Part shown: in pieces, positions 1 through 8,285 of the stretch
How positions within the stretch are numbered: the first letter of the stretch is position 1
Layout: every line of letters begins with the position of its first letter
Source of the DNA: CAYYIS01 sp964470965
GTDB taxonomy: Bacteria > JAAXHH01 > JABIQT01
DNA length: 44,347 bases
Direction of reading: 5' to 3'
Assembly (NCBI GenBank): GCA_964470965.1
Contig: CAYYIS010000040.1
Location: forward strand, 1 to 44,347
The notes under the pieces: model-generated
What the model was told of the DNA's origin: nothing
The model's database searches: none
Seen by the model: the letters and a program-made list of their open reading frames with translations, nothing else
Program-made: the position numbers and the translations under genes

Positions 1-978
1 CCGGGGCCGGTGTGTTACGGCCGTGGTGGTACCCGACCTACGATCACGGATGCCAACGTGGTCCTCGGCTATCTCAATCCCACGCACCTGATCGGAGGGG
101 AGCTCAGCATCGATGCCGAAAAGTCGCAATGTGCCATGCAGGAACTGGTTGCGGTACCGCTCGGTATTGACCTGGCCCACGCGGCCCACGGTGCACACTT
201 GATCGCCGCGGCCAACATGATTCGGGCCATCAAGGCGGTGTCCAGCGAGCGGGGCAGGGATCCACGGGAATACACGTTATTTGCCATCGGCGGCAACGGC
301 CCGTTGTTTGCGGCGACCATGGCGCAGGCCTTGGGCATGACCCGCATCCTGGTGCCGCCTTCGCCGGGCCTGTTCTCAGCCTTCGGCATCCTGTATGCGG
401 AAGTGGAACACCACTATGCCCGCACATTGCGCCGGCCACTGCACGAAGCGGATCCGGCGGAGCTGGAGGCAGCCTGGAATGCGCTGGAGCAGCAGGCCCG
501 GTCGCAGCTTACGCTGGACGGATTCCCGGTCCAACGACAACGCCTCCGCCGTGCCGCCAGCATGCACTACAGAGGCCAGATATTTGAGCTTTCCGTGACG
601 GTACCATTAGGGCCGATAGACTGTGCTGCCATGGCCGAAGCGTTCGGCGAGGAGCACGAGGGCACCTATGGCCACCGTGCCGGTCCCGAGGAGCCGGTAG
701 AACTGGTCAACGTCGAGCTCATAGGTCAGGGTCTACCGGAGCGATCACGTATTCCGGAAAAGCTTCAGATGGCGGAAGCGACCGTGGTGTGTGGTGAACG
801 CAAGGCTTATTTTGGTAGGGACCACGGCTGGATTACAACCCCTGTAATGGGCCGTTCCACTCTGACCGGTGGTGTTGACGGCCCCGCTATTATCGAAGAA
901 TACGATGCGACATGCCTAATACCACCCGGTGCGCAGGCCGACATCGATGTGCACGGCAATATCGTAATTGAATTGTAA
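1..978 (+). CDS. Hydantoinase/oxoprolinase family protein, subunit A, C-terminal part
   Basis: The reading frame is open from the first base, so the gene starts upstream. The visible 325 residues are the C-terminal half of an HyuA/OplA-type protein. These ATP-dependent enzymes open cyclic amides such as N-methylhydantoin or 5-oxoproline in the cytoplasm. The family signature is seen at the window edge (GPVCYGRGG followed by TDANVVLGYLNP), then the ActA-like core AIGGNGPLFAATMAQALG and a beta-rich C-terminal domain ending in a typical PAIIEEYDAT stretch. Family members are about 650-700 residues, so roughly half is missing. The usual partner hyuB does not follow; it could lie upstream. The family assignment is secure; the substrate is unknown. 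Confidence 0.9.
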   Translation, partial: PGPVCYGRGGTRPTITDANVVLGYLNPTHLIGGELSIDAEKSQCAMQELVAVPLGIDLAHAAHGAHLIAAANMIRAIKAVSSERGRDPREYTLFAIGGNGPLFAATMAQALGMTRILVPPSPGLFSAFGILYAEVEHHYARTLRRPLHEADPAELEAAWNALEQQARSQLTLDGFPVQRQRLRRAASMHYRGQIFELSVTVPLGPIDCAAMAEAFGEEHEGTYGHRAGPEEPVELVNVELIGQGLPERSRIPEKLQMAEATVVCGERKAYFGRDHGWITTPVMGRSTLTGGVDGPAIIEEYDATCLIPPGAQADIDVHGNIVIEL

Positions 979-1351
979 GAATCAATTGGAACGACTTCCT
1001 GCACGCCCGTCACCTACAATATCTTCCTGGTTCCCACGCAGGACGGCGTTCTTCGGGCGTCAGATCTATTCAGCCCATCACAGTAGAGCATGGCTCTCAC
1101 CGATCTAAATCCCGTTCTCCTGTACCGTATACATTCCGTCAAGTACAGCACCGCGGCGTAAAGATCGCCGACTATTTTATGCCGAATGGTTAAATTGATG
1201 GTTTTTCCGGTTTTGGGGAGGGGGCAGGTGCCTTGTTGGCGGGGAATAGTGGACTTTTGTGCCATCGTGAAATAGCATCATGCCCACCTGATCATGATTG
1301 ACATTGTATTTGCCATGCACTTCATTTCCAGTCTACGGATCAATGTGGTAA
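979..1351. other. Intergenic region without a recognisable gene
   Basis: About 370 bases between the hydantoinase stop and the open frame of the dehydrogenase remnant. Short open frames exist on both strands but have no recognisable family or convincing ribosome-binding site. A distant 7-base inverted repeat (ACGCCCG near 1000, CGGGCGT near 1056) could fold, but it has no T tract. I see nothing functional here with confidence. Confidence 0.5.
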
Positions 1352-1660
1352 AATTATGTCACATTCGAAAATATATTTCACAGGACGAATCACAATTCAT
1401 GCTCAAAAGGCCGTATAGTATGGTCCGAGGCGGTCATCACAGGATCCAACGGTTGCGGTTGCAGGGGAATGTCGACTGATTTTCAGGCAGTCATCGATCT
1501 GATCACCTCCCAACGCTTTCTGTTTGCGAATCTGGTGCCCCGCCTGTATCCTTTGGATGAAATCGAAGAGGTGTTTCGAACAGCCGCCGATAAAACAACT
1601 GGTGCCGTGAAGGAGCATGTGGTACAGGATGCATCGGCAAAAGACCTAGGAGGTGTATGA
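1352..1660 (+). pseudogene. C-terminal remnant of a zinc-dependent (MDR) alcohol dehydrogenase
   Basis: The frame opens after a TAA at 1349 and ends with TGA at 1658-1660. From about 1409 it reads like the last quarter of a medium-chain dehydrogenase: GRIVWSEAVITGSNG, then FQAVIDLITSQRF, then YPLDEIEEVFRTAADK and TGAVK. The homology-like text runs upstream of the only available ATG (1469), and no cofactor-binding or zinc domain precedes it, so this is a truncated relic and not a small gene. It is a different subfamily from the intact dehydrogenase that follows. Its stop overlaps the next start as ATGA, so residual translation could still feed into the next gene. The dehydrogenase reading is by eye from conserved phrases. 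Confidence 0.7.
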
Positions 1661-2706
1661 TGAGCCGAAGCGGACGTGCGACTGTGATGACGGGCAAAAA
1701 ATTCGAAGTGCGGGAATATCCGGTACCTGATACGGCACCGGGCACAGTGCTGATAAAGCAGGAATTGGCGGGCATCTGCGGCACGGACTTGCACAACTGG
1801 GAATTTCAGCGGATTGAGCACGAAGTCATACCCGGCCACGAGAATGTGGGCGTTCTTGATGTACTTGGAGTAGGTGTGAAAGAGGATTACCTGGGTAATC
1901 CGGTAAAGGAAGGAGACCGTGTCGTCCTGTCACCGGGTGTGGGATATGGTTTTCTGCCTTCCGAAGAGCAGCCTTATCTACGGGGCGGGTTCAGTGAATA
2001 CATCTATGCATGGCACCCGGAATCCCTGTTTCTGAAAACCGATCTTCCCATAGAAGTGGCGGTGCTGACCGAACCATCCGCCTGTGCCGTACATTGCGTC
2101 AACCGTGCGAATATTCGGTTTGGTGACACAGTGGTGGTTCAAGGATCTGGGCCTATCGGGTTGCTTGTGTTGAATTGGGCACGGTTTTCCGGCGCAGCCT
2201 CTGTGATCTGCGTAGGTGGACCCCGTGGCCGTCTCGAGATGGCGGAACGGTTCGGGGCGGATCTGACGATCGACATCGCTGATGTGCCCGACCCGAATGA
2301 GAGAAAGCACCTGGTTCGGAAAAATACGCCGCAGGGTGCTGGCGCTGACGTGGTATTCGAGTGCGCCGGGAATCCCGCGGCGATCGTGGAAGGACTGGAC
2401 TATCTCAGACGCGGCGGAACGTATGTGGAATATGGCCATTTCGTAGATTCCGGAACTTTCGAATGCAATCCCAATCAGATGCTTCTACGTAAGAACCTGC
2501 GCCTCGAAGCCGCCTGGGGCTTCGAATCCAACCACTTCATCCGTTCCCTGAGGATGCTCGAAAAACACGCCGATCTCTTCAAGGATTTTGTCAGCCATGT
2601 TATCCCTCTGGAGCGGGTTGGGGAAGGTATCAATGCACTCCATGCAGGATATCACCTGGACGGCCGCGATGCGATAAAGATTGCGGTCAAGGCGCACACG
2701 GGATAA
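1657..2706 (+). CDS. Zinc-dependent alcohol/polyol dehydrogenase (MDR superfamily)
   Basis: A 349-residue NAD(P)-dependent oxidoreductase of the sorbitol/threonine dehydrogenase type. The GroES-like domain has catalytic zinc ligands Cys41 (AGICGTD), His61-Glu62 (PGHEN) and probably Glu139 (TEPSA). The Rossmann domain has the nucleotide loop GSGPIG at 163-168 and an ECAGNP segment. The start follows a strong AGGAGG ribosome site 5 bases upstream. The lobe that normally carries four structural-zinc cysteines (about residues 92-112) has none, so only the catalytic zinc is expected. It heads an operon with the acetoacetate-decarboxylase-like gene 14 bases downstream. It probably oxidises a secondary alcohol of a carbon source; the substrate cannot be read from sequence. 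Confidence 0.9.
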   Translation: MMSRSGRATVMTGKKFEVREYPVPDTAPGTVLIKQELAGICGTDLHNWEFQRIEHEVIPGHENVGVLDVLGVGVKEDYLGNPVKEGDRVVLSPGVGYGFLPSEEQPYLRGGFSEYIYAWHPESLFLKTDLPIEVAVLTEPSACAVHCVNRANIRFGDTVVVQGSGPIGLLVLNWARFSGAASVICVGGPRGRLEMAERFGADLTIDIADVPDPNERKHLVRKNTPQGAGADVVFECAGNPAAIVEGLDYLRRGGTYVEYGHFVDSGTFECNPNQMLLRKNLRLEAAWGFESNHFIRSLRMLEKHADLFKDFVSHVIPLERVGEGINALHAGYHLDGRDAIKIAVKAHTG

Positions 2707-2720
2707 CAAGAGGAGAGATT

Positions 2721-3569
2721 ATGACGTATAGATTAGAACCTGAAATGATGTACATGATGCCCATCCACTTCGGTCCGGGAATGGGGCCGCGGCAGGGCCC
2801 GAATCGACGCACCTTCGAATGCAAAGACAGTCCCAAAACCACCTCGGTATCCGTCAGTTTCCTGACCAACGGCGAACAGCTGGAGACGCTGTTGCCGGAA
2901 GGATTCGAGCTGGGAGCTGAACCAGTGGTGACGGTCTATGCCTCCTACATGAAGGAGATCGAGTGGCTGGCAGGACGGGGTTACAACGTTCTGGGTGTCA
3001 CCTTTCCGGTGGAGTTTAACGGGACAGTGGATCAGGCGAAAGGAAATTTTTTGACGGTGCTCTGGGAAAACCTGACGGACCCGATCCTTACCGGCCGTGA
3101 ACAACTCGGTTTTTCCAAAATATACTGCGAGTTACCGGACCCGCTCACATTTGAGGGGGACACGCACTGCACTGCCGGCTGGCTGGGATTCAAATTCCTG
3201 GACATGCATGTGACGAATATGACGCAGGTACATGAACCACCCGACGTAGCCCCTCCCGCACCGCCATCGGCCGGCGGCGTACCGGGAGGCACCCTGCACT
3301 ATAAGTATATGCCCCGAACCGGTGAATGGGGTACGGCCGATACCGCCTATGCTGTGCTCACACCTGACTATACACCGAACCGTCGTGTGCTGGAGTGCCG
3401 GCGGGGTGAAGGCACGGTGCAATGGCACAGAGCCCGATGGGAGGATCTACCTACCCAATATCATATTATCAATGCGTTACATGATCTGGAGATCCTGGAA
3501 TATCGCGGGGCGACCATTACTAAAACCATCGGTGGCAAAGATCTAAGCGACCAGAGGATACTTCGTTAG
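2721..3569 (+). CDS. Acetoacetate decarboxylase family protein
   Basis: 282 residues of the ADC fold. Family marks are LLPEGFELG near 57-65, the beta-strand run VTVYASY at 71-77 and the active-site segment TGREQLGFSK with Lys133 as the expected Schiff-base lysine. In true acetoacetate decarboxylases a second lysine follows (YPKK type) and lowers the pKa of the first. Here the next residue is Ile134, so the chemistry may be different (aldolase, dehydratase or another decarboxylation). The N-terminal 40 residues and the Pro-rich stretch APPAPPSAGG near 180 are less typical. It is preceded by AGAGGAG 7 bases before ATG. Between a dehydrogenase and an aminotransferase it probably acts on a keto acid intermediate. 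Confidence 0.8.
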   Translation: MTYRLEPEMMYMMPIHFGPGMGPRQGPNRRTFECKDSPKTTSVSVSFLTNGEQLETLLPEGFELGAEPVVTVYASYMKEIEWLAGRGYNVLGVTFPVEFNGTVDQAKGNFLTVLWENLTDPILTGREQLGFSKIYCELPDPLTFEGDTHCTAGWLGFKFLDMHVTNMTQVHEPPDVAPPAPPSAGGVPGGTLHYKYMPRTGEWGTADTAYAVLTPDYTPNRRVLECRRGEGTVQWHRARWEDLPTQYHIINALHDLEILEYRGATITKTIGGKDLSDQRILR

Positions 3570-3592
3570 CAGGCAAAGACCCTTAACATCGG

Positions 3593-4900
3593 ATGGTGAA
3601 ACGAATGGATCGACCCGGTAGTGAACATAGGATATTTCACCGTAGCAAGAAAGATGCCTGGCCCCGTATCTCACATGGCAAGGGGTGCTATCTCTATGAT
3701 ATGGACGGCAGAACCTACCTCGACGCGTGTGCGGGTGTCCATGTGGTGAGCATCGGACACGGTGTCGAGGAGATCGCCGAAGCCATGGCGGAACAGGCGA
3801 AACAGGTCTGCTTCGCATATGGACAATTTATCAGTCAGCCTCAGATCGATCTAGCTGAAAAGATCGCGGGTATGGCTCCGAAAGATTTGAACCGGGTGTT
3901 TTTTGTCTCTGGTGGATCGGAGGCCACGGAGTCGGCCATGAAGATCGCCCGTAAGTACCATGTCGAAACCGGACATCCTTCAAAATACAAAGTCATCTCC
4001 TGCTGGCAGAGCTGGCACGGGAACACGGTCGGCGCGCTTTCCATGTCGGGCAGGTCGGCCTGGCGGAAGGACTACACCCCCTATCTGCTGGATTTTCCGC
4101 ATATCTCATCCCACAGTACGGATGAGCTGGAGCGGGTTATACGGCAGGTCGGTCCGGAGTACATATCCGCGTTCATCGCCGAACCCATACTGGGTACCTC
4201 GTCGGCCGCTTTGGTGCCGCCGGATGACTATTTTCCGACGGTCCGTGAGATATGCGACCATTACAACATTCTCCTTATCATCGATGAGGTGGTCACCGGG
4301 TTTGGCAGGACAGGGGTTAACTTCGGAATCGACCACTGGGGCGTAACACCCGATCTGATGGCAACAGGAAAGGGCCTGAGCAGCGGTTACACACCGATCG
4401 CCGCGACCATCGCACGGGACCGGATCTATGACGCTATCTATGAGACCTCTCCGGCATTCGTCCATGGCCACACATATGGCGGTAATCCACTCTCCTGTGC
4501 CACGGCTTTGGCAGTGCAGAACTATATCGAAAAACACGACCTGATCGTCCGTTGCGCCCGGATGGGGACGTACCTGTTGGACCGGCTGATTCGGCTAACG
4601 GACCTACCTATGGTAAGTGAAGTACGCGGGAAGGGACTGTTAAACGGAGTCGATCTTGCGCAGGACAAAGCCACGGGTACGCCCTTTGACCCTGCCCTCG
4701 GCGTCACCGGCAGAGTAGTGACTAAGGTATTCGACAAGGGGGTGCTTGTCATGCCGGGTGCTCCCGGGCCCATCGACGGCGTGAATGGCGATCATGTCGC
4801 TATCAGTCCGCCGTTTACGGTGACGGAAGAGGAAGTAGACAGGATCGTTCAGGTACTGGGAGAATCTATTGAAGAAACAGCAAGAGAACTCGGAGGATAA
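3593..4900 (+). CDS. Class III PLP-dependent aminotransferase
   Basis: 435 residues, the usual length of omega-aminotransferases (fold type I PLP enzymes). Visible motifs are SGGSEATESA at 106-115 (cofactor phosphate site), Trp141-His142-Gly143 (ring stacking), IIDEVVTGFGRTG at 229-241 with Asp231 as the PLP-nitrogen partner, and ATGKGLSSGYTP with Lys260 as the Schiff-base lysine. It transfers an amino group between an omega-amino acid or amine and a keto acid. A second in-frame ATG at 3605 is an alternative start; neither has a clear Shine-Dalgarno. The ThDP enzyme starts 3 bases after its stop region, so the two are co-translated. Taurine:pyruvate aminotransferase also pairs with a ThDP enzyme in some bacteria, but nothing here proves that substrate. 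Confidence 0.92.
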   Translation: MVKRMDRPGSEHRIFHRSKKDAWPRISHGKGCYLYDMDGRTYLDACAGVHVVSIGHGVEEIAEAMAEQAKQVCFAYGQFISQPQIDLAEKIAGMAPKDLNRVFFVSGGSEATESAMKIARKYHVETGHPSKYKVISCWQSWHGNTVGALSMSGRSAWRKDYTPYLLDFPHISSHSTDELERVIRQVGPEYISAFIAEPILGTSSAALVPPDDYFPTVREICDHYNILLIIDEVVTGFGRTGVNFGIDHWGVTPDLMATGKGLSSGYTPIAATIARDRIYDAIYETSPAFVHGHTYGGNPLSCATALAVQNYIEKHDLIVRCARMGTYLLDRLIRLTDLPMVSEVRGKGLLNGVDLAQDKATGTPFDPALGVTGRVVTKVFDKGVLVMPGAPGPIDGVNGDHVAISPPFTVTEEEVDRIVQVLGESIEETARELGG

Positions 4901-4903
4901 TCC

Positions 4904-6580
4904 ATGCCGAAGATGACCGGCTACCGGTTTATAGCTGAGACGCTTCATGAGTATGGCGTCACGTCTGTATTCCATGTACCCTACATCCTTGATGGCGCGT
5001 TAATGGAAATGGAGAAACTTGGTATAAAGCGGGTACGGTGCCACTCGGAAAAAGCGGCAGCGTATATGGCGGATGGGTACGCCCGCGTGTCTCGCAGGCC
5101 AGGCATCGCCCTGGCACAGTCCGTAGGTGCGGCTAATATGGCGGCGGGTCTTCAGGACGCCTATCTGGCCGTGTCCCCGGTGATCGCCATCACGGGGCGA
5201 TGGGCGCCCACGTTCCTCTATCGCCATGCTTATCAAGAGATCGATCACCGTCCGCTCTACGATCCCGTGACCAAATTCAACGCATACGTGGATACCATTG
5301 AAGACCTACCGCTTATGCTGAGCCAGGCTTTCCGGGAGGCTACCACCGGTGCGCCGGGACCGGTTCATCTGGATTTCATGGGCCTGGCCGGTGAGGGCGC
5401 CTCGGATGCGGAGGCCGATCTGGAAGTGATGGCCGAAATTCCGTTCAGGCAATACCCGGCGTTTCGTCCCGAGCCGGAGAGTGAACACATCAAGGAAGCG
5501 GCACGGATGATCGTTCAGGCCGAACGGCCTGTGTTGGTCGCCGGAGGCGGTGTGACGGCATCAGTGGCACAGGCGGAGACATGCAGGCTGGCGGAGATGC
5601 TCTCGATTCCCGTAGCCACCTCATTGAACGGCAAAGGTGCCATCTCCGAAGATCATCGCTTGTCCGTCGGTGTCGTTGGTACCTATTCCCGAAAGTGCGC
5701 CAATGAAATTGTAGCCGAAGCGGACCTTGTGGTCTTCATCGGCAGTCATACCGGAGGGCAGGTGACCCACTTCTGGCAGATTCCGAAACCGGGTACCCGA
5801 ACCATCCAGATCGATATCGACCCCTCGGAAATCGGGCGCAACTATCCGGCGGCGGTTTGCCTCCAGGGTGATGCAAAGATTACGTTACAGAGGCTGATCG
5901 ATGCCGTTGAGCCCCGGGGGGCGAACAGCCTGTGGACCAGTCGTGCACAGGAGCTGGTGCAGGTCTGGCGTGAGGCGCATGAACCGTTACTCGTCTCCGA
6001 TGCAGTCCCCATTCGGCCGGAGCGTCTCTGCCGGGAGATCACGAAAATCCTGCCTTCCGATGCCGTCCTCGTATCCGATACAGGCCATGCCGGTATATGG
6101 ACCGGATCGATGATCGAATTGACACAGCCCGGCCAGACCTACCTCAGGTGCGCCGGTTCTCTCGGCTGGGGGTTCCCGGCCGCTATGGGTGCCAAGTGCG
6201 CAGAACCGAACAGGCCGGTAATCTGCTTTACAGGCGATGGCGGATTTTGGTATCACATCGGCGAACTGGAAACGGCAGCCCGGTTTGGCATCAACACCGT
6301 GACTGTTGTGAACAATAATCGGTCGTTCAACCAGTGCAAAGGGGGTTTTGAATCCGTTTACCTAGATCAGGCTGGCGGTGATTCCGGTGCGCTATGGGTC
6401 TTCGAGGATGTGAATTTTGCTGAAGTGGCCCGTTCCATGGGATGCCTGGGCATCCGCGTGGAGGATCCTTCGGAAATCGGCAGTGCGCTGGACCAGGCCA
6501 TAGGGGCGAACAGGCCTGTGGTGGTAGATGTGGCCAGTGACATGGACGCGATGGCGCCCACGGCGTACGTCCCGGAGTAG
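4904..6580 (+). CDS. Thiamine diphosphate-binding enzyme, acetolactate synthase-like
   Basis: 558 residues with the three-domain layout of the POX/ALS family. The N-terminal PYR domain has catalytic Glu49 (CHSEKAAAYMADGYAR) that activates the ThDP aminopyrimidine. The central domain is FAD/nucleotide-like (VAGGGVTAS near 210). The C-terminal PP domain has the metal motif Gly444-Asp445-Gly446 and Asn470-Asn472 at the expected 25-27 residue distance. Such enzymes decarboxylate or carboligate 2-keto acids. Real acetolactate synthase needs a small regulatory subunit (ilvN), which is absent, and the operon context is catabolic, so IlvB is unlikely. It ends 4 bases before the convergent PhyH gene. 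Decarboxylase or ligase for a specialised keto acid is the best guess. Confidence 0.88.
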   Translation: MPKMTGYRFIAETLHEYGVTSVFHVPYILDGALMEMEKLGIKRVRCHSEKAAAYMADGYARVSRRPGIALAQSVGAANMAAGLQDAYLAVSPVIAITGRWAPTFLYRHAYQEIDHRPLYDPVTKFNAYVDTIEDLPLMLSQAFREATTGAPGPVHLDFMGLAGEGASDAEADLEVMAEIPFRQYPAFRPEPESEHIKEAARMIVQAERPVLVAGGGVTASVAQAETCRLAEMLSIPVATSLNGKGAISEDHRLSVGVVGTYSRKCANEIVAEADLVVFIGSHTGGQVTHFWQIPKPGTRTIQIDIDPSEIGRNYPAAVCLQGDAKITLQRLIDAVEPRGANSLWTSRAQELVQVWREAHEPLLVSDAVPIRPERLCREITKILPSDAVLVSDTGHAGIWTGSMIELTQPGQTYLRCAGSLGWGFPAAMGAKCAEPNRPVICFTGDGGFWYHIGELETAARFGINTVTVVNNNRSFNQCKGGFESVYLDQAGGDSGALWVFEDVNFAEVARSMGCLGIRVEDPSEIGSALDQAIGANRPVVVDVASDMDAMAPTAYVPE

Positions 6581-6583
6581 GCT

Positions 6584-7420
6584 TTATTCCTCCGTCCAGC
6601 AGGTCTCGGTGTACGGCTGTCTCTGGAACAATTTCCTTCGTTCCGGGTTCGCCCGCTCCAACCATTCCGACGGAATTTCCTGGGTATACCGGTGGGGTGG
6701 CCCGGCTTCTTTAAAGATATCGATTGCGAAGATGCGGTAGGGTTGGGGAGAATTAAGTGGTTTTGGCGCTACAGCGTGAAACATACGGGCATTGATGTAT
6801 ACCATGCTGCCCGGCGGCATCTCAAGTGTCTGTTCCCGGAGTTCACGGTGGGCCTGGTCGTCAAAATCACCGGCCAGTATCCGATCGGGCGTCACGTCCT
6901 TATGCGGGGAAATTCGGTGGCTGCCGGGGATAACGGAAAGGCTTTTGTCACCACTGGTGAACCCATTGGGGTAGTACAAGATCTGGATGTAATATTTTTC
7001 CCGCTCCTCGAAATTGACCGGATTTTCGTGAAACCAGTGATGGTGGTCTTGGTGAAAGCCGATCGGCCCTGAACCCCTTACCGAGACATTTAGCGCTGAA
7101 TGGCAGAAATGATATTCCGGACCGATGGTCGACGTGAGGAGATTCGTCACCAGAGGATCGTCGATAAGGCGGTGCGACCAGTATTTCCTTGCATTCCACG
7201 GCCTGGTGAAACAGTTGTGTGAATCGCTGCGGCGGTGTGTTTCGTCCGACATGCTCAGGAAATGGCGCACCGGGTCGTATGCGAGTACTTCGTCGATGAG
7301 TCCTGTTCGTGCCTCGTCGATAAAGACATCAGGATATGCGATGTATCCCTGACTGTGAAAGGCGGCTATATCCTCGGCGGAAGGACCGAGGATTCGAAAT
7401 AGAGAATCGCGGTTTACCAT
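6584..7420 (-). CDS. Phytanoyl-CoA dioxygenase (PhyH) family oxygenase
   Basis: 278 residues of the Fe(II)/2-oxoglutarate double-stranded beta-helix family. The iron triad is complete: His123-x-Asp125 (GFHQDHHHW) and His215 (RMFHAVAP). Arg229 is placed to bind the 2-oxoglutarate carboxylate. The phrase SVIPGSHR at 162-169 is typical of PhyH. The product is expected to hydroxylate or otherwise oxidise a small molecule in the cytoplasm. It is the last gene of a minus-strand operon, 10 bases after the SDR stop, and converges on the plus-strand ThDP gene with only 3 bases between stops. The substrate is unknown; PhyH expansions act on very diverse acids and amines. Confidence 0.9.
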   Translation of the reverse strand: MVNRDSLFRILGPSAEDIAAFHSQGYIAYPDVFIDEARTGLIDEVLAYDPVRHFLSMSDETHRRSDSHNCFTRPWNARKYWSHRLIDDPLVTNLLTSTIGPEYHFCHSALNVSVRGSGPIGFHQDHHHWFHENPVNFEEREKYYIQILYYPNGFTSGDKSLSVIPGSHRISPHKDVTPDRILAGDFDDQAHRELREQTLEMPPGSMVYINARMFHAVAPKPLNSPQPYRIFAIDIFKEAGPPHRYTQEIPSEWLERANPERRKLFQRQPYTETCWTEE

Positions 7421-7430
7421 CAGCAGGTAC

Positions 7431-8282
7431 CTATGGTGGAAAGTGAAGGTCGATGTCTGGGTCAGGAAGGATTCCGGTATCGTCCCTCGGCATGATAGAA
7501 AGCGGGTGAGCCGCCAGGGTACCTGCGTCCACAGGCAGGACTACACCGGTAATCCAGCGGGATTCATCACTGGCGAGGAACACCGCGGCCCAGGCCACAT
7601 CCCATGCGGTGCCTTCCGTACCGAGCGCGTTTGCCCTGCGGCGCATCTCCCGGTGGGATTCCGACAGTCCGCTGGTCAGGGAGGCATTGAGATGTCCGGG
7701 GGCGATGCAGTTGACGCGAATGTTATCCCTGCCATGCTGAATCGCCATGTTGCGGGTCATGCCGATGACGCCCGCTTTGGCGGCGGCATAAGAAATGTTA
7801 CGGGACCAACCGGCGCGCAGGCCATCGATCGAGGACACATTGACGATGGCGCCGCCGCCGCCTTCGATCATCATGGGGATCGCATGCCTGCTGGTGAGCA
7901 TAACACTCTTCAGGTTTATATCCAAGACAGTGTCCCAATCCTCTTCCTTCACATCCACTGCGGTGCCCGGCCGGCTGATACCCACATTGTTGAACAGGAT
8001 ATTCAGACATCCATATCGGGATACCGCCGCATTCACCATGGCCCGGCAATCCTCCTGCCGGCCCACATCACCGACAAAGATCGAGGCTTCGCCGCCCTCT
8101 TTCCGGATCGTTTCCTGTGTTTTCAGAGCGTTGGCTTCATCGATATCCATGAGAAGAACCCGGGCGCCTTCCCGGGCGAAGAGGATGGCGATCGCCTGAC
8201 CGGTACCAGCAAGAGCACTCTTTGTGCCCCCGCCGGTCACGATGGCTGTTTTATTTTTCAGTCGAAGACGTGAACTGGACAT
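7431..8282 (-). CDS. Short-chain dehydrogenase/reductase (SDR)
   Basis: 283-residue classical SDR. Evidence: beta1 IVTGGGT at 14-20, Asp46 and Asp48 after beta2 (LLMDIDEA, pointing to NAD rather than NADP), NNVG at 98-101, the catalytic serine in VNVSSI (150/151), Tyr165 and Lys169 (YAAAK), and a Rossmann C-terminus with GVVLPVDAG. The glycine-rich loop is odd: between TGGG and the GTG pair there are extra residues (TKSALA), making it about five longer than the usual TGxxxGxG. It begins 3 bases after the upstream ThDP gene stop, so it belongs to the same operon. It probably oxidises or reduces the product of its neighbours. Confidence 0.92.
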   Translation of the reverse strand: MSSSRLRLKNKTAIVTGGGTKSALAGTGQAIAILFAREGARVLLMDIDEANALKTQETIRKEGGEASIFVGDVGRQEDCRAMVNAAVSRYGCLNILFNNVGISRPGTAVDVKEEDWDTVLDINLKSVMLTSRHAIPMMIEGGGGAIVNVSSIDGLRAGWSRNISYAAAKAGVIGMTRNMAIQHGRDNIRVNCIAPGHLNASLTSGLSESHREMRRRANALGTEGTAWDVAWAAVFLASDESRWITGVVLPVDAGTLAAHPLSIMPRDDTGILPDPDIDLHFPP

Positions 8283-8285
8283 AAA

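Noticed and set aside
1294..1479. 61-residue plus-strand open frame before the dehydrogenase remnant
   Set aside because: No ribosome site and no recognisable similarity; the remnant in the other frame explains the region better.
4904..6580. True acetolactate synthase (ilvB) of branched-chain amino acid synthesis
   Set aside because: No small subunit or other ilv genes nearby, and the context is an aminotransferase and a dehydrogenase.
7443..8273. 276-residue plus-strand open frame
   Set aside because: Exact antisense of the SDR gene, which has all catalytic motifs.
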